Shown piece after piece: positions 45,487-51,781 of a stretch of DNA of 51,781 nt (positions within the stretch are counted from its first letter, which is position 1; every line of letters starts with the position of its first letter). The notes under the pieces were generated by a model, which was not told where the DNA came from, searched no databases, and saw nothing but the letters and a program-made list of their open reading frames with translations. Both the position numbers and the translations under genes were made by a program. Source of the stretch: Paracoccus marcusii (lineage in GTDB: Bacteria; Pseudomonadota; Alphaproteobacteria; Rhodobacterales; Rhodobacteraceae); contig NZ_VDDD01000006.1 of assembly GCF_006151785.1 (NCBI RefSeq), forward strand, positions 1 through 51,781, in the 5' to 3' direction.

Positions 45487-47000
45487 TCCGCGGCCTCCTT
45501 ATGGGTGGCGAAATCGTCGGGAAATTGCGTCAGCGCGGACATGACCGGATAGGGCGTGAAGCCGCCCAGGGCGCACAGCGACCCATCCTTCATCGTCTCG
45601 CACAGATCGGTCAGCAGGGCGGCGGCACCCGGATCGCCCGCGGCGATGCGGTCGATCGTCTCGACCCCGCGCACCGCACCGATCCGGCAGGGCGTGCACT
45701 TGCCGCAGGATTCGACGGCGCAGAACTCCATCGCGAAACGCGCCATCTGCAGCATGTCGGCGCTGTCGTCGAACACGACCAGACCGGCATGGCCGATCAG
45801 CCCGCCCGCGGCATCGAAATCCTCGTATCCCATGGGCGTGTCGAACTTGCTGACGGGCATATAGGCGCCCAGCGGCCCGCCGACCTGCACGGCCTTGACC
45901 GGACGCCCGGTCGCGGTGCCGCCGCCGATGTCGTTGACGACCTCACCCAGCGGCATCCCGAAGGCGGTCTCGAACAGGCCGCCGCGCGCGACGTTGCCGG
46001 CGATCTGCAGGGTCACGGTGCCCCGCGACCGCCCCAGCCCGAAATCGGCATAGGCCTGCGCGCCCCGTTCGAAGATCACCGGGACGGTGGCCAGGCTGAT
46101 GACGTTGTTGACGACCGTCGGCTTGCCCAGGAACCCCTCCAGCGCGGGCAGCGGGGGCTTGGCGCGCACCGTGCCGCGCTTGCCCTCCAGGCTGTTCAGC
46201 AGGCTGGTCTCCTCTCCGCAGACATAGGCGCCGGCGCCGACCCGCACCTGCATGTCGAAGGCCCGCCCGGAGCCTAGCACATCCGCACCCAGCATGCCGC
46301 GCTGGCGGGCGATGACGACCGCGCGTTCCAGCACGTCGATCGCCACGGGGTATTCCGACCGCATGTAGACATAGCCGCGCGTCGCCCCGACCCCCAGGGC
46401 GGCGATCGCCATCCCCTCGATTAGGGTGAAGGGATCGCCCTCCATGATCATCCGGTCGGCGAAGGTGCCGCTGTCGCCCTCGTCGGCATTGCAGACGATG
46501 TATTTCTGATCGGCGACCGCATCGGCCACGGTCTTCCACTTGATGCCGGTCGGAAAGCCTGCGCCGCCGCGCCCGCGCAGCCCGCTGGCCGTGACCTCGG
46601 CCACGATGGCCGCACCGTCCATGCCGATCGCGCGGCGCAGCCCCGCCAGACCGCCATGGCGTTCGTATTCGTCCAGGTCCAGCGGGTCGATCAGCCCGCA
46701 GCGCGCAAAAGTCAGCCGCGTCTGGCGGGCGAAGAAGGGAATGTCCTCGACCCGGCCAAGGCAGGGCAACGTGCCATCCAGCATCGCGCCCACATCGGCG
46801 GGCGTCACTGGGCCATAGGCCAGGCGCCGGCCGTCGGCCTCGATCTCGACCAGGGGCTCCAGCCAGACCATGCCGCGCGACCCATTGCGCACGACCTGGG
46901 CATCCAGACCCCGCGCGGCGATCTGCTGCGTCAGGGCGTCGGCCACGGCATCGGCACACAGCGCCTTGGCGGCACTGTCCAGGGGAACAAAGATCCTCAT
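45483..47000 (-). CDS. fdsB: Formate dehydrogenase beta subunit (NuoF-like, FMN/NADH)
   Basis: 505 aa diaphorase subunit passing electrons from FdsA to NAD+. An N-terminal thioredoxin-like region (about 1-85) is followed by the FMN/NADH domain with GRGGAGFPTGIKW and EGDSGTFADRM. A C-terminal 4Fe-4S motif is ESCGKCTPCRIG. The ATG at 47000 overlaps the fdsG stop by 4 bases; the long upstream frame is antisense-like and inside fdsG. The stop overlaps fdsA by 4 bases. Confidence 0.95.
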   Translation of the reverse strand: MRIFVPLDSAAKALCADAVADALTQQIAARGLDAQVVRNGSRGMVWLEPLVEIEADGRRLAYGPVTPADVGAMLDGTLPCLGRVEDIPFFARQTRLTFARCGLIDPLDLDEYERHGGLAGLRRAIGMDGAAIVAEVTASGLRGRGGAGFPTGIKWKTVADAVADQKYIVCNADEGDSGTFADRMIMEGDPFTLIEGMAIAALGVGATRGYVYMRSEYPVAIDVLERAVVIARQRGMLGADVLGSGRAFDMQVRVGAGAYVCGEETSLLNSLEGKRGTVRAKPPLPALEGFLGKPTVVNNVISLATVPVIFERGAQAYADFGLGRSRGTVTLQIAGNVARGGLFETAFGMPLGEVVNDIGGGTATGRPVKAVQVGGPLGAYMPVSKFDTPMGYEDFDAAGGLIGHAGLVVFDDSADMLQMARFAMEFCAVESCGKCTPCRIGAVRGVETIDRIAAGDPGAAALLTDLCETMKDGSLCALGGFTPYPVMSALTQFPDDFATHKEAAE

Positions 47001-47470
47001 CGTGCGGCCTCCAGAGCGGTGACCAGCCGGTCGCCGTCGACCCGCCCCATCAGCTGCCCGTCCAGCATCGCGGCCGGACCGCAGGCGCACAGGCCCAGGC
47101 AATAGACCGGCTCGACCGTCACGGCCCCGTCGGCGGTGGTCCCGTGCCAGTCCACGCCCAGCCGGTCCAGAACGCCCGCGGCCATCGCGGCGCCGCCCAT
47201 CGACTGGCAGGCCTCGGCGCGGCAGATCTTCAGGATGTGACGCCCGGCGGGATGGTCGCGGAAATCGTGATAGAAGCTGATGACGCCATGAACCTCGGCC
47301 CGGCCCAGGTTCAGCACGTCGGCCAGCACCGGCACGGCGGCCTGCGGCACGTGCCCCCATTCCGCCTGGATGGCATGCAGCATCGGCAGCAGCGGCCCCT
47401 CCAGCGCGGTCAGGGGGGTGACGACATCGCGGATCTCGTCCGCGGTCGGGGCTGGCGCGTCGTTCAGCAT
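46997..47470 (-). CDS. fdsG: Formate dehydrogenase gamma subunit (NuoE-like)
   Basis: 157 aa, thioredoxin-like 2Fe-2S subunit. The four Cys are in KICRAEACQSMG and VYCLGLCACGP. The N-terminal helical region (LLPMLHAIQAEWGHVPQ) is typical of NuoE. First gene of fdsGBACD. It is preceded by two adjacent dyads (47534-47562) that look like LysR sites. Confidence 0.95.
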   Translation of the reverse strand: MLNDAPAPTADEIRDVVTPLTALEGPLLPMLHAIQAEWGHVPQAAVPVLADVLNLGRAEVHGVISFYHDFRDHPAGRHILKICRAEACQSMGGAAMAAGVLDRLGVDWHGTTADGAVTVEPVYCLGLCACGPAAMLDGQLMGRVDGDRLVTALEAAR

Positions 47471-47533
47471 GGCTGGCCTTTCAGATATCCGTTCCCCAGA
47501 AGACAGCGGGGACCATCTGAAATCAATATCGCA

Positions 47534-47562
47534 GTTCCGTTGAACGATAGAGTGTTTCTATC
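47534..47562. promoter_or_regulatory. LysR-type operator ahead of fdsG
   Basis: GATAGAGTGTTTCTATC (47546-47562) contains ATAG-N7-CTAT, an exact T-N11-A LysR box. A second dyad, GTTC-N4-GAAC (47534-47545), abuts it on the fdsG side. They lie 64-92 bases upstream of the fdsG start and overlap the last codon of the LysR gene. The obvious ligand is that LysR protein. Confidence 0.65.
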
Positions 47563-48439
47563 AAACCATACGCCGCGCCTCGCTCAGCAGCGCCTCCAGA
47601 ACCGGGGTATGCGGCTCTCTCCAAGGGGCGATCAGGCCCACGGCGTGGCCCGGTGCCGACCCCTCCAGCGCGATGAGGCGCAAGGGTTTGCCCTGCGCCA
47701 GGAAACCGGCGATATCCTCGGGCAGGATGGTCAGCCAGCCACCGGCCATCACATGCGACACCAGCACCACGGTCGAATTCGATTCCACCGTGGCCTGCGG
47801 CACCACGCCTGCGGCGGTCAGGGTGCGGTTGATGATGCGGCGGTTCTGCATGTCCTGGGACAGAAGGCACAGCCGCTGCCCGTCCAGATCAGACCACGCG
47901 ACCTGCGCCTGCGCCGCCAGCGGGTGATCCTGATGCGCGACCAGCAGATAGCGTTCGTCGTACAGCGCCACGCTGCTGACCCGGCCCAGCGGTTCGTTGT
48001 CCAGATACGAGATGCCGGCATCCACCTCGAGGTCGTCGATCATCTGCAGGATCTCGGCCGAGGTGCGCGACAGGATGGTGAAGCCCACGTTCGGATGCGC
48101 CGCCCCGAACCGGGCGCTGATCCGTGCGGCCCAGGTCAGCGCGGTGGGAATGACCGCGATGCGCAGCCGACCCGACAGGCCGTGGCGGACGGCCCGCATT
48201 TCGTCGCGCAGCTGACGGGTATCGCCCACGATGCGCCGTGCCCAGACCAGGGCCTGCTGCCCCTCGGGCGTCAGCCCGCCATAGCGCGATCCGCGAAAGA
48301 TCAGCAGGACGCCCAGGCTCTCCTCCAGCTGCTTGATCCCGGCGGATAGGGTGGGCTGGGTCACGCCGATGGTCGCGGCGGCACGGCCAAAATGGCCCTC
48401 CTTGGCCACGGCCAGGAACATCTCCAGCTTGTCGATCAT
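47561..48439 (-). CDS. LysR-family regulator of the formate dehydrogenase operon
   Basis: 292 aa. N-terminal winged helix-turn-helix (MFLAVAKEGHFGRAAATIG, then QPTLSAGIKQLEESLG) and a substrate-binding domain from about 90. It lies directly upstream of and in the same direction as fdsG, as in other bacteria where a LysR (FdsR-like) controls fds. ATG at 48439 has GGGGGA 8 bases before it; an ATG 8 codons upstream is possible. The effector is not visible; formate is a guess. Confidence 0.9.
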   Translation of the reverse strand: MIDKLEMFLAVAKEGHFGRAAATIGVTQPTLSAGIKQLEESLGVLLIFRGSRYGGLTPEGQQALVWARRIVGDTRQLRDEMRAVRHGLSGRLRIAVIPTALTWAARISARFGAAHPNVGFTILSRTSAEILQMIDDLEVDAGISYLDNEPLGRVSSVALYDERYLLVAHQDHPLAAQAQVAWSDLDGQRLCLLSQDMQNRRIINRTLTAAGVVPQATVESNSTVVLVSHVMAGGWLTILPEDIAGFLAQGKPLRLIALEGSAPGHAVGLIAPWREPHTPVLEALLSEARRMV

Positions 48440-48529
48440 GCGTGGTCCCCCTTTGGCCGCCATCAGGCGCGTCCGGGCAGGCGCGGTCAAGGACTTGCCG
48501 CGCGGGCCGTCGCGGGTGAGGGTCGGCGC

Positions 48530-49156
48530 ATGACCGATATCCTGCTGATCCACGGGGCATGGCACGGCGGCTGGTGCTGGGACCGGACCGCAGCCCTGCT
48601 GCGGGCGCAAGGCTGGCGCGTGGCCTGTCCCGATGTCGCGGGCGACACCCTGGCCACCTGCGCCGCGGCCCTGCCCTGGGCGCCCGTGGTCGTGGGTCAT
48701 TCCCTGGGCGGCATGCTGGCCGAGGCGATGGACCCGGCACCGCGGGTGCTAATCCACCTGTGTTCCTATCTACAGCTGCCGGGCGACAGCGTGGCGTCGC
48801 TGGACCGGCTGATCCCCGCACCGCCCAGGAACTGGCCGCGCGACGACCTGGGGCGGCTGGTTCTGTCGCCACACGCCGCGCGGGCGATGCTGTATGACGA
48901 TTGCGCCGACGCCGATCTGTCCCGCCTGCGGCCCCAGCCGGTCGGCCCGCTGCGCGACCCGCTGCCCGGACCGCGCAAGCAGACCACCCGCCACTATGTC
49001 CTGTGCGACCGGGACCGCGCCATCCTGCCTGCCGCGCAGCGCGCGATGCTGGACCGCGCGCCGGTCGATCACCTGCACCACCAGCCCTGGGGGCATTCGC
49101 CCTTCCAGTCCGACCCGCAGGGGCTGGCCGACCTGATCGACGCAATCGCGCGCTAG
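48530..49156 (+). CDS. Alpha/beta hydrolase
   Basis: 208 aa cytosolic hydrolase. Oxyanion region LLIHGAWHGGWCW, nucleophile elbow VVGHSLGGM, catalytic His in QPWGHSPF. It resembles plant salicylate/methyl-ester esterase-like and EstC-type enzymes; substrate unknown. Divergent from the LysR gene and convergent with doeB, sharing the stop region (the stop codons overlap by two bases). Confidence 0.88.
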   Translation: MTDILLIHGAWHGGWCWDRTAALLRAQGWRVACPDVAGDTLATCAAALPWAPVVVGHSLGGMLAEAMDPAPRVLIHLCSYLQLPGDSVASLDRLIPAPPRNWPRDDLGRLVLSPHAARAMLYDDCADADLSRLRPQPVGPLRDPLPGPRKQTTRHYVLCDRDRAILPAAQRAMLDRAPVDHLHHQPWGHSPFQSDPQGLADLIDAIAR

Positions 49157-50142
49157 GGTGCGGGAACGGCCACCACCGCCAGGCAGTCGCCGGTCTGCAC
49201 CAGCCCCGGAAAGTGCCGCGCAGCCAGCAGGCCGGGGCGGTTCGCGCAGACCGTCACGGGCGCGATGCCGGTGCGGTCCACGGGCCAGATGCAGGCCAGC
49301 GGCTGCCCCTCGGCCACGTCCTGACCCAGATCGACCAGGGGGTGCAGCAGCCCGCCCTGGGGCGCGAAGTGGAAGCAGGCATCGTCGGGCATGTCCAGCA
49401 TGCGACTGTCGTCCACCCCCTCGACCGGGCCGGACAGGATGCCCGCATGGCGCAGCACGTTGCGCGCCCCGCGCAGCGCGATGGACACGGTCGCCGCAGT
49501 GGCCGTGCCGCCGCCGCCCAGTTCCGTGGTGACGAAGACCTTGCCCTGCTGTTCCACGGTCGTGTCGAACAGGCCAACCGCGTCGATTTCCCGCATCATC
49601 ATCGACCAGGGCGCGCCAAAGGCCCGCATGGCGGCCACGCAGGCCGCCTGCTGATCCGCGTCGTCCAGGTAATGCGCCGCGGCATAGGGCAGAAAGTCCA
49701 GCGTCTTGCCCCCCGAATGGTAATCCAGCACCAGGTCGGCGGCGGGCACCAGGACCGTCGCCAGGTAATCCGCGATCTTCTGCGTGACCGAACCGTCGGG
49801 GCGCCCCGGAAAGGCGCGGTTCATGTTCACCCCGTCGATGGGGCTGACCCGTGTGCCCGCCGCGACCGCGGGCGCGTTCATCGCGGGCAGGATGATCACG
49901 CGGCCCATCACCTGCGCGGGCTCCAGCTCCCATGCCAGCTGCTGCAGCGCCAGGGGGCCTTCGTATTCGTCGCCGTGATTGCCCCCGGTCAGCAGGGCGG
50001 TGGGCCCGTCGCCGCCGCGGATCACCGTCAGCGGGATCATCACGCTGCCCCAGGCGCTGTCGTTGCGGCTGTAGGGCAGGCGCAGAAAGCCGTGATGCTT
50101 GCCCGGCGCGTCCAGCGGGATGGTGGGCGTGATCGCGGTCAT
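49153..50142 (-). CDS. doeB: N-alpha-acetyl-L-2,4-diaminobutyrate deacetylase
   Basis: 329 aa zinc deacylase of the succinylglutamate desuccinylase/aspartoacylase family. Metal motif GGNHGDEYEGP and the second His in LDYHSGGKTLDF; NMNRAFPGRPDG is typical. In ectoine breakdown DoeB removes the acetyl group after DoeA opens the ring, giving 2,4-diaminobutyrate. The ATG at 50142 overlaps the doeA stop by 4 bases; the open frame extends 34 codons upstream inside doeA. Confidence 0.92.
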   Translation of the reverse strand: MTAITPTIPLDAPGKHHGFLRLPYSRNDSAWGSVMIPLTVIRGGDGPTALLTGGNHGDEYEGPLALQQLAWELEPAQVMGRVIILPAMNAPAVAAGTRVSPIDGVNMNRAFPGRPDGSVTQKIADYLATVLVPAADLVLDYHSGGKTLDFLPYAAAHYLDDADQQAACVAAMRAFGAPWSMMMREIDAVGLFDTTVEQQGKVFVTTELGGGGTATAATVSIALRGARNVLRHAGILSGPVEGVDDSRMLDMPDDACFHFAPQGGLLHPLVDLGQDVAEGQPLACIWPVDRTGIAPVTVCANRPGLLAARHFPGLVQTGDCLAVVAVPAP

Positions 50143-51335
50143 CCCTTCACCAGCATCCGGCGCGGCAGGGTGCAGAACAGGTCGGGCGCACCATCGGTGA
50201 TGATGATCGATTCCGTCGTCTCGTACCCCCAGTCGTCCATCCACAGCCCGGTCATGAAATGAAACGTCATGCCCGGCTTCAGCACGGTCTTGTCGCCCCG
50301 GCGCAGCGACATGGTGCGTTCGCCCCAGTCGGGCGGATAGGACAGGCCGATCGGGTATCCGGTGCGGTTGTCCTTGACGATGCCGTGGCGGTCCAGCACC
50401 CGGAAGAAGGCGTTGGCGACATCCTCGCAGGTGTTGCCGGCGCGGGCGGCCTCCAGCCCCTCGTCCATGCCCTCCAGGACGGCCTTCTCGGCCTCCAGCA
50501 TGGCGTCGGGGGGCGTGCCCAGAAAGATCGTGCGCGACAGCGGCACGTGATAGCGCTGATAGCAGCCGGCGATTTCAAAGAACGTGCCCTCCTCGGGCTT
50601 CATCGGCTGGTCGTCCCAGGTCAGGTGCGGCGCGCCCGCATCGGGACCCGACGGCAGCAGCGGCACGATGGCCGGATAGTCGCCGCCATGGCCGGACCAT
50701 TCGTCATAGCGCAGGCCCGCGTCATAGATCTCGGCCACCAGGTCGCATTTGCGCATGCCGACCTCGACCTTGTCGGCGATGCGGCGGTGCATGCGCTCGA
50801 CGATGCGCGCGGCCTTGCGCATGTATTCCAGTTCCTTCTCGGTCTTGACGGCGCGCTGCCAGTTGACCAGCGACGCGGCATCCGTCAACCGCGCATCGGG
50901 CAGGCCCGCCGCCAGGCAGGCATGGGCCTTGGCCGAATACCAGTAGTTGTCCATCTCGACCCCGATGGTGCCGCGGTTCCAGCCCAGATCGGTCAGACGG
51001 GCGGCCAGGTATTCCATCGGGTGACGCTCGGTCGATTGGACGTAATGGTCGGGATAGCCGATGATCGCGTCCTCGGGCATCCAGACGGTGCGCAGCGCGC
51101 CCTGCGCGTCCTGCCCGCGCCCGAACCAGACGGGCGGGCCCGACGGCCCGACGATCACGCATTGATGCACATAGAACGACCAGCCGTCATAGCCGGTCAG
51201 CCAGGCCATGTTGGACGGGTCGCTGACGATCAGCGCGTCCAGGCCCTGGCGCGCCATGCGGGCGCGGGTACCGGCCAGCCGGGCCTCGTATTCCTCGGTC
51301 GCGAAACGTTCGGGCGTGCGTTGCAGTTCAGGCAT
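50139..51335 (-). CDS. doeA: Ectoine hydrolase
   Basis: 398 aa of the M24/creatinase fold. DoeA opens the ectoine ring to N-acetyl-diaminobutyrate. The N-terminal domain has SNMAWLTGYDGWSFYVHQ and the C-terminal pita-bread domain has VPLSRTIFLGTPP and GLSYPPDWGERTMSL. Pairing with doeB and an EutA-like gene supports ectoine hydrolase over a proline dipeptidase. It lies 27 bases after the eutA-like gene. Confidence 0.93.
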   Translation of the reverse strand: MPELQRTPERFATEEYEARLAGTRARMARQGLDALIVSDPSNMAWLTGYDGWSFYVHQCVIVGPSGPPVWFGRGQDAQGALRTVWMPEDAIIGYPDHYVQSTERHPMEYLAARLTDLGWNRGTIGVEMDNYWYSAKAHACLAAGLPDARLTDAASLVNWQRAVKTEKELEYMRKAARIVERMHRRIADKVEVGMRKCDLVAEIYDAGLRYDEWSGHGGDYPAIVPLLPSGPDAGAPHLTWDDQPMKPEEGTFFEIAGCYQRYHVPLSRTIFLGTPPDAMLEAEKAVLEGMDEGLEAARAGNTCEDVANAFFRVLDRHGIVKDNRTGYPIGLSYPPDWGERTMSLRRGDKTVLKPGMTFHFMTGLWMDDWGYETTESIIITDGAPDLFCTLPRRMLVKG

Positions 51336-51362
51336 GGGACGGACCTTGCGTCGGGGGGTGAA

Positions 51363-51781
51363 TTACCAGCTGCGGGTACGGAACAGCGCGCCCGGCCCGC
51401 GACCCGGGATGCGCGCGCGGTCCAGCATCGCCCAGAACAGCGCCTGGTTCGAGGTGACGACCGGTTTGCCCAGTAGCCCCTCCAGCGTGTCGATCAGATC
51501 CAGCGCGGGCAGCGCGGTGCAGGACATGAATAGCGCCTGCGCGTCGGGATGGTCGCTGGCCAGCGCCATCTCGGTGATCTCGGTCGGGTTCAGCATGGCC
51601 ATGTCGCGGTCGTCGGCATGGCCCATCGACGACCGGCGGACGACGTCGATGCCATTGGACGCGAAATGATCGCCGACCAGGTCGGTCGTCGCCGCCAGAT
51701 AGGGCGTCATCAGCGCGACCCGCGCCACGCCCAGCGCCGCGAACGCCCGCAGCGCCGCGCCCGCGGGCGTGGTCACCGGCG
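51363..51781 (-). CDS. eutA: Ectoine utilisation protein EutA-like (5' part outside window)
   Basis: C-terminal part of about 139 aa; the beginning lies beyond 51781. Asp/Glu racemase-like fold: VALMTPYLAATTDLVGDHF, LFMSCTALPALDLIDTLE with a catalytic-type Cys, and KPVVTSNQALFWAML. EutA proteins accompany doeA/doeB in ectoine clusters and are proposed to interconvert the two acetyl-diaminobutyrate isomers. The Met near 51776 is probably internal, since the family is about 250 aa. Confidence 0.85.
   Translation of the reverse strand, partial: PVTTPAGAALRAFAALGVARVALMTPYLAATTDLVGDHFASNGIDVVRRSSMGHADDRDMAMLNPTEITEMALASDHPDAQALFMSCTALPALDLIDTLEGLLGKPVVTSNQALFWAMLDRARIPGRGPGALFRTRSW

Noticed and set aside
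42733..45552. Long open frame of 939 codons on the plus strand opposite fdsA, and similar ones opposite acs (7049-9013), actP (4676-6661), the beta-helix gene (11144-13057) and the capsid region (30341-32839)
   Set aside because: These are mirror frames produced by high GC at third positions. Their translations are rich in R, H, G and Q, show no family motif, and each lies opposite a gene with clear motifs.

Overview
The window is GC-rich, densely coded alphaproteobacterial chromosome, most like Rhodobacterales and probably Paracoccus or a close relative. The evidence is a complete Rhodobacter capsulatus-type gene transfer agent (GTA) cluster, a class I lysyl-tRNA synthetase, an fdsGBACD NAD-dependent formate dehydrogenase operon, a doeA/doeB/eutA ectoine-degradation cluster and a DUF4212/ActP acetate symporter. 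The species call is inference; no rRNA or tRNA gene was seen. No gene-free stretch exceeds 300 bases.

Layout. (1) 69-8923, minus strand: acetate module, in transcription order acs, DUF4212 subunit, actP, a cNMP/CBS/DUF294 nucleotidyltransferase-like protein, a small membrane protein, a lone receiver, and a membrane PAS protein ending in a DEDDh exonuclease. (2) 9103-13003: SulP transporter and a beta-helix spike-like protein. (3) 13133-21248: housekeeping genes lysS, terB-like, dacB-like, nadD, a 5'-nucleotidase, DUF952, pyrD and cysE. (4) 21326-36013, minus strand: GTA structural cluster g1 to g15 plus a DUF2793 protein. (5) 36249-39525: trpF, lapA, ihfB and rpsA. (6) 39713-41497: phosphoesterase and lipid kinase. 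(7) 41539-48439: formate dehydrogenase operon and its LysR regulator. (8) 48530-51781: an alpha/beta hydrolase and the ectoine catabolic genes, the last cut by the window edge.

How the genes work together. ActP and DUF4212 import acetate and Acs activates it; the four genes behind them look like a dedicated sensory or covalent-modification unit. The GTA genes build a small tailed particle that packages host DNA: terminase g1/g2, portal g3, protease g4, capsid g5, connectors g6-g8, tail tube g9, chaperones g10/g10.1, short tape measure g11 and baseplate g12-g15. There is no integrase, repressor or replication gene, so this is a GTA and not a prophage. FdsGBA with FdsC and FdsD oxidises formate to CO2 with NAD+, and a LysR-type dyad lies directly before fdsG.

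The two points I rate highest are: (a) the GTA leader, which has a near-consensus promoter followed at once by a U-tract terminator ahead of g1, as expected for antitermination control; and (b) the acetate-linked pairing of a DUF294 nucleotidyltransferase with a membrane exonuclease built on a kinase-less sensor scaffold.
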